NCBI GenBank assembly: GCA_030525825.1
Contig: JAUNDZ010000007.1
Span: 1 to 64,000, forward strand
Reading direction: 5' to 3'
Origin: Moraxella sp.
GTDB lineage: Bacteria > Pseudomonadota > Gammaproteobacteria > Pseudomonadales > Moraxellaceae
DNA length: 64,000 nt
The notes under the pieces are model-generated. The model saw only the letters and a program-made list of their open reading frames with translations, was not told the DNA's origin and searched no databases. Shown here piece after piece: positions 47,364-55,924 of this stretch. Position 1 is the first letter of the stretch, and every line of letters starts with the position of its first letter. The position numbers were made by a program, and so were the translations under genes.

Positions 47364-48128
47364 CTAGTTGCTTTGAATGGGTCTGTTATCCGTGCCGCCC
47401 ACTTCTGACAATGAAGTCGGTGCATCACTGATGATTTTGCCCACTTGCCAGTTATACAGCTGCTGGACTTTTTGCTCGCCAGCGATGAGCTCAAGCTTCA
47501 TTTGGCGTGGCACAAAACCCTCTGGCATCACAAAGCGACCACGAATGTTCGCCACCCCATCAATCTGGTAGCTCGACGGCTCTAAGGGAATCTCCACCAT
47601 ACTTGTGGCGTTCAGTAGCGTTAGGCGTGGTATCATGCTTACCGCCTTGCCAGACACATCAATCATCGCCACATCAAAGCGATACTCAAAGGTGTTTTCA
47701 GGCAGCGAACCAATCTCAGACGCAATCACTTTTAACGCCACACCGCCCTGCTCTGCCACAGATGATTTTAGTAGGTCATTGACTTGGGTGAGTTGTAGAT
47801 TTTTGGTTTCTAGGTTTTGTTGTTCTTCTTTTAGGCGTTCGACATTGGAAAGGCTGATGTCTCGCTCTTTGATGATGGCGTCCACCTGCTGTTTTAGGCG
47901 GGTGTTTTCAGCGGTTAATACGCTTGCATCTGCCGATGCCCCTGCTTCGATGGCAGCATCTTTGGCAGTGTGCATTCCTTGACGATGACCGAATTGATAG
48001 CCAATGAATGCCACGACCAGCGATGTGAACACCAATGCCGCCAAAAAAAGTGCCAAAATTTGGGCGGTTGTGCCTGCTTGGTGCTTTGAATGAATGAAAT
48101 TGTGTTGTGATTGTAATGTTTTTGACAT
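47364..48128 (-). CDS. Membrane-anchored coiled-coil protein, DUF6776-like
   Basis: A protein of 254 residues with one membrane segment (about 22-46, ILALFLAALVFTSLVVAFIG), a heptad-rich coiled coil (about 70-122: NTRLKQQVDAIIKERDISLS, ERLKEEQQNLETKNLQLTQV) and a C-terminal beta-rich domain (about 130-240) that repeats hydrophobic strands around FEYRFDVAMIDVSG. The layout resembles DUF6776 proteins of Pseudomonas and relatives, which I offer only as a likely match. Its topology puts the C-terminal domain in the periplasm. It is monocistronic, upstream of clpS on the same strand. Function unknown. Confidence 0.7.
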   Translation of the reverse strand: MSKTLQSQHNFIHSKHQAGTTAQILALFLAALVFTSLVVAFIGYQFGHRQGMHTAKDAAIEAGASADASVLTAENTRLKQQVDAIIKERDISLSNVERLKEEQQNLETKNLQLTQVNDLLKSSVAEQGGVALKVIASEIGSLPENTFEYRFDVAMIDVSGKAVSMIPRLTLLNATSMVEIPLEPSSYQIDGVANIRGRFVMPEGFVPRQMKLELIAGEQKVQQLYNWQVGKIISDAPTSLSEVGGTDNRPIQSN

Positions 48129-48271
48129 AGTCTTAAAAAGTAGCCAGACGAAATTCGATTATTATAACAAATATCCCAGCAAGATTTTTGATAATTTTGT
48201 CAAAAAATGGCGAAAAATTTACCAAAAATCCACAAAGTATCACTTTACCATACCATTTAAGCCGAGCCATT

Positions 48272-50503
48272 TTAGGTTTTGTTTAAACTTAGCCGTTTTA
48301 ATCGCAGTGCATTGGCAATCACCGAAATGGAGCTGGCTGCCATCGCTGCTGCTGCAATGATGGGATTTAACAGCCCCACGCCTGCCAGTACGATGCCGAT
48401 GATGTTATAAATAAAAGCAAAAAACAAGTTTTGCTTGATGATGGCAAGCGTAGCTTTGGCGATGATGATGGCGTGATGGGCGTGTACCACCGAATCACCA
48501 ACAAGCTCGGCGGTGGCGGTGTGCTTGGCGATACTGGCGGCATCATGCACCGAAAAGCTCGCCTGTGCAGCCGCCATTGCTGGTGCGTCATTAACCCCAT
48601 CGCCCACCATCGCTACTTGTTTGCCTTGTTGTCCAAGTTTGACAATCTCATCTGCCTTATCTCTGGGCGACAGGCTGCCATAATGACGGCTGATGCCAAG
48701 CTCGCCTGCGATGTGTGCCACCACGCCATCATGGTCGCCACTCATCATGACGACATCGATGCCGTCTTGGTGTAGCTGTCTGATGGCAGCTTTGGCACTG
48801 TCTTTGGGTTTATCCATCAAGGCAAACACCGCCAACAGCTGCCCATCGACCGACACAGCGACCTGTGTGGCAATCTGCCAAATGTCATCAGGCAGCTTAT
48901 TGTCAGCATCTCCCAACTCAACAAAATGCGTTAAACCCGCCTGACGCAGCTCATCAATATCTCCATCAAAACCCACAAAATCAAGCGTCCCCACCTTAAT
49001 CACACCCACATCTACCATCTCGCCTGTCATACCCTGACCGACGATGGCGGTGGGGTTATCCACGGTTTGTAGATTCAGATTGTCCTGCAAGGCGGTCTTG
49101 ACTAGGGCATTTGCCAGCGGATGATTGGCGTATTGTTCAAGACTGGCGGCAATCATCAATGCCCGATGATAATCCACACCATCAGACAGATACGCCGCCA
49201 CAATATGCGGCATACCCATCGTCAGCGTACCTGTCTTATCAAAGACCACCGTATCCACTACCCCTGCAGTTTCAAGGGCGGTAGCGTCCTTAAACCGCAC
49301 CCCGTGCCGTGCCGCCACGCCCATGCCTGCCATGATGGCAGCAGGTGTGGCAAGCCCCAACGCACACGGACAAGCAATCACCAGCACCGCCACCGCTCGC
49401 ATGAGTGCTTCATCAAACACCCCAAGCACCAGCCAATTTAGCCCAAAAACAAGCACAGAGATACCCACCACCACAGGCACAAATATCGCCGTTACTTTAT
49501 CGGTCATTCTGGCGATGTTCGCCTTTGTGCCTTGTGCTTCGTCTAATGCCAAAATGGTATCGCCCAAAGCGGTTTGCTCACCCAGCTTTAATGCTCGATA
49601 TTCAAAACTGCCATCCAACACAATGCTCCCCGCCAGCACCGTATCGCCCACCGCCTTATGGATGGACTGGCTCTCGCCTGTCAGATGTGCCACATCCACC
49701 AAGCCATCGCCCAGCACCACCACACCATCAGCAGCGATGCGATCGCCCATGCGTGCCAGTAGCACATCATCTGTTTTGATGAACTCAGTCTTTGTTACAA
49801 TCCAGTCTTTGCCACGCTTAATAGACACAACACTTGGCACCAGATTCATCAGCATGGCGATGCTATCTAGGCTCTGCTGTTTGGTGCGTAACTCCAAATA
49901 TTTACCCAAGCTGACAAACGCCATCACCATCACCGACGCTTCAAAATACACCTGATGATGAGCAAGCTGCCCCATGCTTAGCCACAGATAAGTCGAGTAC
50001 GCCCAAATCGCCGTCGTCCCAAGTGCCACCAGCGTATCCATGTTCGCCAGACCCCCACGCACCGACGCCCACGCCCCTGCATAAAACCGCCAACCAAAAC
50101 CAAACTGCACCACGCTCGCCAGCACGAACTGCATCCATACAGGCATCATGAGCGAATGACTGCCCACCATCATACCCACCATCCCCACCCAAAACGGCAA
50201 GGATAAGCCCCATAAGGATATCAGCCCCCAAGGCACGCTCTGATCATCACTCTTAATGGCTGCTCGTCCACGCTCATCATCAATCAGCTTGCCAACAAAA
50301 CCTACTTTTTTAATCCAAGACAGCACTTCTTGCTCATCTGCCTGATGGCTGATGGCAAGCGTCTCGGTGGCAAAATTCACCTGTACTGACACTACGGCAG
50401 GGTTTTTATTCAGCACCTTTTCTAGACGATTGGCACAGGCTTGGCAGGTCATGCCTGTGATGGCGTATCGTTGTTTGATAAACTCTTGGTTGGGTGCGGT
50501 CAT
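48272..50503 (-). CDS. copA: Copper-translocating P-type ATPase CopA
   Basis: CopA pumps Cu(I) out of the cytoplasm. The 743-residue P1B-type ATPase has an N-terminal metal-binding HMA domain with GMTCQAC (about residues 17-23), eight membrane segments, the TGES actuator loop (HLTGESQSI), the ion-channel motif CPC in VLVIACPCALGLATPAA, the phosphorylated aspartate in VFDKTGTLTMG, HP in YANHPLANAL, GDGVNDAPAMAAA, and the transmembrane YN and MAASSISVIANALRL motifs that define the Cu(I) class. GGAGA precedes the ATG by 6 bases. copZ lies 218 bases upstream on the same strand, with a terminator between them. Confidence 0.96.
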   Translation of the reverse strand: MTAPNQEFIKQRYAITGMTCQACANRLEKVLNKNPAVVSVQVNFATETLAISHQADEQEVLSWIKKVGFVGKLIDDERGRAAIKSDDQSVPWGLISLWGLSLPFWVGMVGMMVGSHSLMMPVWMQFVLASVVQFGFGWRFYAGAWASVRGGLANMDTLVALGTTAIWAYSTYLWLSMGQLAHHQVYFEASVMVMAFVSLGKYLELRTKQQSLDSIAMLMNLVPSVVSIKRGKDWIVTKTEFIKTDDVLLARMGDRIAADGVVVLGDGLVDVAHLTGESQSIHKAVGDTVLAGSIVLDGSFEYRALKLGEQTALGDTILALDEAQGTKANIARMTDKVTAIFVPVVVGISVLVFGLNWLVLGVFDEALMRAVAVLVIACPCALGLATPAAIMAGMGVAARHGVRFKDATALETAGVVDTVVFDKTGTLTMGMPHIVAAYLSDGVDYHRALMIAASLEQYANHPLANALVKTALQDNLNLQTVDNPTAIVGQGMTGEMVDVGVIKVGTLDFVGFDGDIDELRQAGLTHFVELGDADNKLPDDIWQIATQVAVSVDGQLLAVFALMDKPKDSAKAAIRQLHQDGIDVVMMSGDHDGVVAHIAGELGISRHYGSLSPRDKADEIVKLGQQGKQVAMVGDGVNDAPAMAAAQASFSVHDAASIAKHTATAELVGDSVVHAHHAIIIAKATLAIIKQNLFFAFIYNIIGIVLAGVGLLNPIIAAAAMAASSISVIANALRLKRLSLNKT

Positions 50504-50650
50504 GGCTCATCTCCATTACTACTTTTATCTTTATCATGGGCATCAATCAGCAGTATTCAATACTTGCCGCCATGATATTTCCCAGTCATTTTTACATTCA
50601 AAAAACTCCATACACACCCTTTGGTGAACACCACCCAAAATACGCTCAAT

Positions 50651-50690
50651 AAAAAACCGAAAAAAAAATCGCCCTTTTCTCGGTTTTTTT
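50651..50690 (-). terminator. Terminator between copZ and copA
   Basis: AAAAAACCGA ... TCGGTTTTTT, a 10-base stem with a 19-base loop, 32 bases beyond the copZ stop. Both flanks are homopolymeric. It suggests that copA has its own promoter in 50504-50650, where I see no CueR-type consensus. Confidence 0.7.
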
Positions 50691-50721
50691 TATTTTTTAT
50701 GTTGATTAAGTGTTATGCTAA

Positions 50722-50934
50722 TTAGGTTGTGCTAAACCCTGCATCCTCAACGGCTTCAATGATTTGAATTTTATCAAGCACTTCATCATCATAAGTAACG
50801 ACCGCCTGTTCAAGTGGTAGGCTCACTGCCACCGCCTGTACACCTGATAGCTCACCCAAGGCATTTTTTACCGATGTCTCACAGCCACCACAAGTCATGC
50901 CAAAGACTTTTAAGGTTAAAGTTTCAATACTCAT
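50722..50934 (-). CDS. copZ: CopZ-like copper chaperone (HMA domain)
   Basis: A 70-residue protein formed by one heavy-metal-associated domain, with the metal ligands in FGMTCGGCETSVKNAL and the typical beta-alpha-beta ending IIEAVEDAGFSTT. It carries Cu(I) to CopA. GGAGAG lies 7 bases before the ATG (50932-50934), so I chose this start over a TTG-initiated longer frame. Its start is 32 bases downstream of the argC stop on the same strand with no terminator between, so read-through from argC is possible. Confidence 0.92.
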   Translation of the reverse strand: MSIETLTLKVFGMTCGGCETSVKNALGELSGVQAVAVSLPLEQAVVTYDDEVLDKIQIIEAVEDAGFSTT

Positions 50935-50966
50935 TTTTCTCTCCGTTTTTTTGCCAATCACTTAAT

Positions 50967-52037
50967 TTAAGGCACCACAGGCACCACTTCCAGCCCCAGT
51001 TTTTCATCCAGTCCAAACATGATGTTCATGTTCTGCACTGCTTGCCCTGCTGCACCTTTGACCAGATTATCCTGCACCGCCATGATGGTTAGGGCATCGC
51101 CGTCTTGATGAATGCCGATTTTTAGAAAATTGGACGCACGAGCATAGCGAGTCTGTGGCAGCACATCTTTTGGCAGCACATCAATAAAGAACTCATCTTT
51201 AAAACGCTCTTCAAACACCGCCTGCCAATCCACCTGCTGCCCCTTATCGGTTAGGGTAAGATGAATGGTGCTAAACATACCACGAATCATCGGCACTAGG
51301 TGCGGTACGAAGCGGATTTTGTGGGCAAACTTCGAACCAAGCAGCTCATGCACCCCCTGCTCAATCTCTGGCAGATGGCGATGACCTGCCACCCCATAAG
51401 CACTAAAATTATCCGAAGTCTCGCTAAATATCAAATTCAGCTTAGCACTGCGACCTGCCCCTGAAATACCAGACTTAGCATCGATGATGATTCGCTCGTC
51501 GATGAGCGGTTCGCCTTGGCGGTTTTGCTCATCAATGACGGCCGACAGACCCAAAATGGCGGTCGTCGGATAACAGCCAGGGTTGCCGATGACCTTAGCA
51601 TCCTTAATCCGATGGCGGTTAATCTCGGGCAGTCCGTACACCGCATCTTTTAAAATCTCGGTGCATTCATGCTCCATGCCATACCATTTTTCAAAAGCCA
51701 CCAAATCTTGTAAGCGAAAATCCGCTGCCAAATCAATGACTTTCACCCCACGACTGGTTAAAAGCGGTGCTGATTTCATGGCGACCCCATGCGGCGTGGC
51801 AAAAAACACCACATCGCACTCGGTCAGCTTTTCATCATCAGTATCACTAAATACAATGTCAGCAATGCCACGCAAATTGGCAAATAATTCGCTCGCTTTC
51901 TTGCCTGATTCTGTGCGAGAAGTCAACATGACAATCTGTGCTTGCGGATGGTTTGACAGCAGGCGAATCAGCTCCACGCCTGTATAACCTGTACCACCGA
52001 CAATGCCCACTTTAATTGGTGATTTTTGCTCCACCAT
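50967..52037 (-). CDS. argC: N-acetyl-gamma-glutamyl-phosphate reductase
   Basis: ArgC reduces N-acetylglutamyl phosphate to the semialdehyde with NADPH in arginine synthesis. The 356-residue product has the Rossmann motif VGIVGGTGYTGVELIRLL at the N-terminus, FFATPHGVAMKSAP, the catalytic cysteine in VIGNPGCYPTTAIL, KSGISGAGR and HRHLPEIEQ with the catalytic His. GGGG precedes the ATG at 52035-52037 by a short spacer; the track of the frame two codons further starts with GTG. No other arg gene is in the window, the usual scattered arrangement in this family. Confidence 0.97.
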   Translation of the reverse strand: MVEQKSPIKVGIVGGTGYTGVELIRLLSNHPQAQIVMLTSRTESGKKASELFANLRGIADIVFSDTDDEKLTECDVVFFATPHGVAMKSAPLLTSRGVKVIDLAADFRLQDLVAFEKWYGMEHECTEILKDAVYGLPEINRHRIKDAKVIGNPGCYPTTAILGLSAVIDEQNRQGEPLIDERIIIDAKSGISGAGRSAKLNLIFSETSDNFSAYGVAGHRHLPEIEQGVHELLGSKFAHKIRFVPHLVPMIRGMFSTIHLTLTDKGQQVDWQAVFEERFKDEFFIDVLPKDVLPQTRYARASNFLKIGIHQDGDALTIMAVQDNLVKGAAGQAVQNMNIMFGLDEKLGLEVVPVVP

Positions 52038-52383
52038 AAACACCCCACGCCTTTTTAGTCATTAACATTAATCATGAAAAATCACATAAAATTTTCGTTA
52101 ATTGTACCACCATTTATCATGACTGTGCCAACAATTCTCACAAAAAACAGCCAACACTTCATAAAAAACCACCAAAAAATACAGCATTACCAACCATTAC
52201 CAAGTTTAGCCACGCTTTGTTGTATTAAGTTTGGCAATGACCATCGCTTGTGATTTGATGGTTTTTGATTAAAATGATGGTAATTTTTGGAAAATTTTAC
52301 TGTTTTTTGACATTTTGACTTGATAAAATCTGATTTTAAGTTAAGCTATACTGCTGATAATTTTTATTGATACATTACCCATC
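52038..52383. other. 346-base gap between argC and folE
   Basis: AT-rich divergent intergenic region. The only pattern is a direct repeat CATTACCAA at 52185-52193 and 52195-52203, with a complementary-like word ATGGTAAT near 52276 and AAGTTTGGCAATG near 52229. TTGACA at 52307 and TATACT at 52347 exist but are badly spaced. I cannot name a regulator. Confidence 0.5.
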
Positions 52384-52989
52384 ATGTCAAATTCCGATAC
52401 CATCAATTTTACCCCCGATTATGAACACATCGCCAGCCACTATGCCGACATCATCAAAAGCAGCGGCGAAGATTTGAGCCGTGAAGGTCTGCTAGATACG
52501 CCCATGCGTGCGGCTAAGGCATTTGGCTATCTTACTCGTGGCTATCATCAGTCGCTTGAAGTTGTCGCTAATGATGCCATTTTTCCATCGGACAACCCTG
52601 AGCTGGTGTTGGTGCAGAACATTGAGTTTTATTCGCTGTGTGAGCATCATCTACTGCCGTTTTATGGGGTGGCTCATGTTGGCTATCTGCCTGATGGCAA
52701 GGTTTTGGGTCTGTCCAAAGTGGCACGCATCGTGGATATGTATGCTCGCCGCCTACAAATCCAAGAAAATCTCACCAAACAAGTCGCCACCGCCATCGAA
52801 GAGCTGACGGGCTGTCGTGGCGTGGCGGTCGTGATGGACGCCAGCCACATGTGCATGATGATGCGTGGCGTGGGCAAACAGCAATCCACCACCCGCACGG
52901 TGAGTATGCTTGGCGAATTTACTACCAACAACCAAGCTCGTGGCGAGTTTTTGGACGCCATTCCCAGACGCAGCCCTGCTTTTGGCTAA
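52384..52989 (+). CDS. folE: GTP cyclohydrolase I
   Basis: FolE converts GTP to dihydroneopterin triphosphate, the start of folate synthesis. The 201-residue protein has [13 protein letters not shown], the zinc ligands in [21 protein letters not shown] (Cys and His), [24 protein letters not shown] and [21 protein letters not shown] with the third zinc cysteine. It is the classical zinc form (FolE1), not the FolE2 type. It is monocistronic, closed by the terminator at 53009-53039. Confidence 0.98.
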   Translation: MSNSDTINFTPDYEHIASHYADIIKSSGEDLSREGLLDTPMRAAKAFGYLTRGYHQSLEVVANDAIFPSDNPELVLVQNIEFYSLCEHHLLPFYGVAHVGYLPDGKVLGLSKVARIVDMYARRLQIQENLTKQVATAIEELTGCRGVAVVMDASHMCMMMRGVGKQQSTTRTVSMLGEFTTNNQARGEFLDAIPRRSPAFG

Positions 52990-53008
52990 ACTTATTGCCA
53001 TTTATGAT

Positions 53009-53039
53009 AATCCACAAGATGTCTCTTGTGGATTTTTTT
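53009..53039 (+). terminator. Terminator of folE
   Basis: AATCCACAAGA-TGTC-TCTTGTGGATT, a perfect 11-base stem followed by T7, 19 bases past folE. Confidence 0.92.
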
Positions 53040-53096
53040 ATATGAATTTTTATCCAATAAATCAATCACTTAACCATCAAAGTATTGAAAACCAGC

Positions 53097-53124
53097 TTGA
53101 AAATTAAGCAAAAGATGCTATAAT
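53097..53124 (+). promoter_or_regulatory. Promoter of 6S RNA
   Basis: TTGAAA (53097-53102), 16-base spacer, TATAAT (53119-53124). Start of transcription expected about 53131, exactly where the 6S closing stem begins. Confidence 0.8.
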
Positions 53125-53130
53125 AGCCCC

Positions 53131-53312
53131 ACTGAAGTGTTCGCCAGCAAAGCGTATTCCTGAGCCGATAATCTTACTTTAGGAACGCATTCCTACTATT
53201 TTGTTGAGCAGGCCTGCATCCTTGTGATGTATCAGGAAGCCGTAATAAATAGTGATGCCTTCCGCCTTGAACTTCACGGTTCATGGTAACCCCTTTGCAG
53301 CGGCACTTTGGT
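53131..53312 (+). ncRNA. ssrS: 6S RNA
   Basis: 6S RNA binds the sigma-70 RNA polymerase holoenzyme as a promoter mimic and lowers transcription in stationary phase. The ~182-base segment keeps the words of the gammaproteobacterial molecule in order: GTGTTCGC near the 5' end, CCTGAGCCGATA, GAGCA in the apical arm, GAAGCC, GCCTTGAACTTCACGGTTCA with GGTAAC, and GCGGCA near the 3' end. The ends pair: ACTGAAGTG (53131-53139) with CACTTTGGT (53304-53312), followed by a T-run. It is not next to ygfA, its common partner, but 116 bases before tRNA-Asn. Confidence 0.93.
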
Positions 53313-53370
53313 TTTTTTTATGTTTATTAAAAACCAAAATTAAAAAATCAAATTTTTTTTAAAATTTTTG

Positions 53371-53398
53371 TTGACACGCATAAAAAACCTGCTATAAT
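53371..53398 (+). promoter_or_regulatory. Promoter of tRNA-Asn
   Basis: Consensus TTGACA (53371-53376), 16-base spacer, consensus TATAAT (53393-53398); one of the strongest promoters in the window. Confidence 0.9.
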
Positions 53399-53428
53399 AC
53401 GCACCATCTTAAGCGACTTGCTAGATAT

Positions 53429-53504
53429 TCCCCAATAGCTCAGTCGGTAGAGCATCGGACTGTTAATCCGTGTGTCCCTGGTTCGAGCCCAGGTTGGGGA
53501 GCCA
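53429..53504 (+). tRNA. tRNA-Asn (anticodon GTT)
   Basis: A 76-base cloverleaf with encoded CCA. The acceptor stem TCCCCAA pairs with TTGGGGA, the D arm is AGCTCAGTCGGTAGAGC, the anticodon loop CTGTTAA has GTT at 53462-53464, and the T arm has GGTTCGAGCCC. A terminator follows at once. I found no second copy of its 3' end downstream, so there is no sign that it serves as an integration site here. Confidence 0.98.
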
Positions 53505-53524
53505 TATTATGCTAGAGATAGCAT

Positions 53525-53556
53525 AAAAAAAGCCTTTCATATCGAAAGGCTTTTTT
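53525..53556 (+). terminator. Terminator of tRNA-Asn
   Basis: AAAAAAAGCCTTTC-ATATC-GAAAGGCTTTTTT, 21 bases after the tRNA. Confidence 0.93.
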
Positions 53557-53663
53557 GTTTTTACACCTTAATAATTGCGTCTTGAAAATTTCAACAAAAA
53601 TCCTTATTATAAGCACAGATGGCTTGTCATCACTCTTTTTATCATATCATTAAGGAAAAATTC

Positions 53664-54743
53664 TTGAGCATTACCCGTACGCTTACCCTAGCACTAGACA
53701 CCCACGAGCTACGCAATTTAGCTGGCGAATACAACAAACACCTAAAATACCTACAAGAACGCCTAGAAATCCAAATCGTACAACGACAAAACAGCTTTAT
53801 CCTAACTGGCGACATCACCTCTGTTGAGCGTGGTGAGTTCATCATTAACAAACTTGTCGAGATTGCCAGTGATGACATTGACAGCGAAGAGTTGCATCTC
53901 ATCATCCAATCCAGTCTGGCACGAGATGCTGCCAAACCCACCACCCCCAACAAAAAAAGCACCTATGCCGACATCAGCCTACGCACTCGTAAAGGCAAAA
54001 TTACCCCACGGGGCTACAATCAACAAGAATATGTCAAAAAAATCCTTGTTTCTGATGTCTCATTTGGTGTCGGTCCTGCTGGTACAGGCAAGACTTATCT
54101 GGCGGTGGCGTGTGCGGTGGACATGCTTGAACGGGGTGAGATTGAACGCATCTTGCTTGTGCGTCCTGCGGTCGAAGCAGGCGAGAAATTGGGCTTTTTG
54201 CCAGGGGATTTGACCCAAAAAATCGATCCCTATCTGCGTCCGCTTTATGATGCTTTGTATGAGATGCTCGGCTTTGAGAAAGTGGGCAAACTCTTAGAAC
54301 GCCAAGTCATCGAAGTTGCCCCACTCGCCTACATGCGTGGGCGTACGCTCAATAACAGCTTTGTGATTCTCGATGAAGCCCAAAACACCACGCCAGAACA
54401 GATGAAAATGTTTCTGACCCGATTAGGCTTTGGCTCTCGTGCGGTCATCACAGGCGACATGACGCAGGTGGACTTGCCCCGTGGGCATAAGTCGGGTCTG
54501 TCACAGGCGTTGGATATCCTGTCTAAGATTAATGAGATTCACATCACTCGCTTTGACAGCAAAGATGTGGTGCGTCATCACTTGGTACAAAAAATCGTTC
54601 AGGCTTATGATGCCTTTGATGATGAACAAGAAAAACTAAAAGCCGAGCGTAAGGCAGCACGACTTGCCGAAGAGCTTGCCAAAACCCAAGAGCTAAAAGC
54701 CCAAGAAGCTGAGCGTGTTCGCATGGAGCCAGACAATGGCTAA
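53664..54743 (+). CDS. ybeZ: PhoH-family ATPase (YbeZ)
   Basis: A P-loop protein that works with YbeY in rRNA maturation and ribosome quality control. The 359-residue product has the N-terminal domain (about 1-110), RTRKGKITPRGYNQQEYVK, Walker A GVGPAGTGKTYLAVACAVD, RPAVEAGEKLGFLPGDL, NSFVILDEAQNTTPEQMKMFLTRL and VITGDMTQVDLPRG. A basic/acidic coiled-coil tail ends it. An ATG at 53619 has no ribosome binding site. AAGGA lies 7 bases before the TTG at 53664, which also fits the family N-terminus, so I chose TTG. It overlaps ybeY by 8 bases. Confidence 0.95.
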   Translation: MSITRTLTLALDTHELRNLAGEYNKHLKYLQERLEIQIVQRQNSFILTGDITSVERGEFIINKLVEIASDDIDSEELHLIIQSSLARDAAKPTTPNKKSTYADISLRTRKGKITPRGYNQQEYVKKILVSDVSFGVGPAGTGKTYLAVACAVDMLERGEIERILLVRPAVEAGEKLGFLPGDLTQKIDPYLRPLYDALYEMLGFEKVGKLLERQVIEVAPLAYMRGRTLNNSFVILDEAQNTTPEQMKMFLTRLGFGSRAVITGDMTQVDLPRGHKSGLSQALDILSKINEIHITRFDSKDVVRHHLVQKIVQAYDAFDDEQEKLKAERKAARLAEELAKTQELKAQEAERVRMEPDNG

Positions 54744-55269
54744 AACCACGCTATATATCGACTACCACGATGAGATTGACAGCACACACTACGATGAGCG
54801 GTATCTTAATCAGGTCATTGAGCATACGCTGTCTGTCATGAGCAGTAAACTTAATGCTGGTGTCAGCTTTGCGTATTTTGACAATGCTGCAGAATATTGG
54901 CACCAGTCCAAGACGCTAGACATCTACATCACCGATACCAATGAAGGCAGACAGCTGAATCTGGATGCTCGTGGCAAAGACTATGCCACGAATATCCTAT
55001 CCTACCCTAGCGAGCTGCCGCCTGATGTCCTTGAGATGATGGGTGAGCTGCCATTGGGTGAACTCATCATCTGTCATGATGTTGTGGTGCGTGAAGCTGC
55101 CGAACAAAACAAAACTTTTAAACACCATCTGACGCATCTCGTCGTACATGGTATCTTGCACCTGCTCGGCTTTGACCACGAAATCAGTGATGCCGATGCT
55201 AATGAGATGGAGGGTTTTGAGATTGAAATTTTGGCAGGCTTAGGGATTAACAATCCTTATCAAGTGTGA
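54736..55269 (+). CDS. ybeY: Endoribonuclease YbeY (16S rRNA maturation)
   Basis: YbeY is a zinc RNase needed for 16S rRNA 3' end maturation and ribosome quality control. The 177-residue protein has ILSYPSELP, LPLGELIICHDVV and the zinc-binding HLVVHGILHLLGFDHE (HGxLHLxGFDH). A polar N-terminal region of ~55 residues is usual. The ATG at 54736 overlaps the ybeZ end by 8 bases. In enterics, corC and lnt follow; here the operon stops and an accessory island begins. AAAGCCC (55274) and GGGCTTT (55308) could form a loose terminator. Confidence 0.96.
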   Translation: MAKTTLYIDYHDEIDSTHYDERYLNQVIEHTLSVMSSKLNAGVSFAYFDNAAEYWHQSKTLDIYITDTNEGRQLNLDARGKDYATNILSYPSELPPDVLEMMGELPLGELIICHDVVVREAAEQNKTFKHHLTHLVVHGILHLLGFDHEISDADANEMEGFEIEILAGLGINNPYQV

Positions 55270-55356
55270 ATTTAAAGCCCGCCTTTTTGCAGTTTTAGGT
55301 GCAGTGTGGGCTTTGCTCACCATTTATAAATCATAATATTTAGATGGCAGGCATGG

Positions 55357-55611
55357 TTAAATTTTGGAAACAAACCAAACAACGCCGACAACCAAACTAA
55401 TAAGCAATATCGCCAAATGCCAATAAAATGCAAAAAAATATTTGCGTGTTATTAAAGCACTCCAACCAACAAGAACAAATAAAGCAGACAAAATCCAAAC
55501 AAACGATAAGGCATACACGATAAATAACTCAGCCATTCCATTAGTATCATGAAACACAGATAGAACAAAATCGCTAAAAAAAACACCAAATTTAAAATAA
55601 AAAGTATGCAA
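55357..55611 (-). CDS. Multi-span membrane protein, possibly the 3' part of a frameshifted gene
   Basis: 84 codons starting at TTG. The product is very hydrophobic, with spans around residues 8-20, 28-50 and 62-82, separated by a short FHDTNGMAE loop and an ITRKYFF linker. No family is recognised. The same frame is open upstream to a TGA at about 55675, and shifting by one base at 55651-55657 joins it to the 45-codon frame at 55652-55789 in one protein of 143 residues. It is probably a decayed or frameshifted membrane protein, perhaps an immunity-type one given the surroundings (inference). Confidence 0.45.
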   Translation of the reverse strand: MHTFYFKFGVFFSDFVLSVFHDTNGMAELFIVYALSFVWILSALFVLVGWSALITRKYFFAFYWHLAILLISLVVGVVWFVSKI

Positions 55612-55651
55612 GAATAACCATGAATAGCGAGCAGTATGTAGATTGCCATTC

Positions 55652-55789
55652 TTAATTCGAGCGATATTTGTTCACCCAATAGCGATACAGAAATATCAAT
55701 ACAATCAACAGGGATAAACGCTGGATAATAAAAAATCCAACCATTATTGATACCAGCATCAAGGTAAATTCAGAATAATACTCATTCAT
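55652..55789 (-). CDS. 45-codon membrane ORF, possibly the 5' part of the same gene
   Basis: It starts MNEYYSEFTLMLVSIMVG, spans the membrane about twice (residues 8-22 and 25-35) and ends in a basic tail YRYWVNKYRSN. GGGA lies 7 bases before the ATG (55787-55789). It could be a complete small protein, or the first third of a 143-residue gene whose remainder is 55357-55611, interrupted by one extra base in AATTAAG. Confidence 0.4.
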   Translation of the reverse strand: MNEYYSEFTLMLVSIMVGFFIIQRLSLLIVLIFLYRYWVNKYRSN

Positions 55790-55859
55790 TATCTTATCCC
55801 GACCCCTTTTTTGAGCTTTTACATCAACCACAGCAGGTTGGGTTAAAACTTAAAAGATT

Positions 55860-55915
55860 AACAAATTCAATGAGTTGTGAAATAATGCTTAGGTTACGCT
55901 GTCGCTAACCTAAGC
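55860..55915. repeat. Repeat copy A: 18-base word plus 10-base palindrome
   Basis: AACAAATTCAATGAGTTG (55860-55877) recurs exactly at 56436-56453. It is followed by GCTTAGGTTA-N9-TAACCTAAGC (55887-55915), a perfect inverted repeat, and by GCCTAC. The similarity to copy B goes on, imperfectly, through about 60 bases in the same orientation. Confidence 0.7.
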
Positions 55916-55924
55916 CTACAAGCT

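Noticed and set aside
53429..53504. tRNA-Asn as an attachment site of a mobile element
   Set aside because: No second copy of the tRNA 3' end and no integrase in the flanking sequence.
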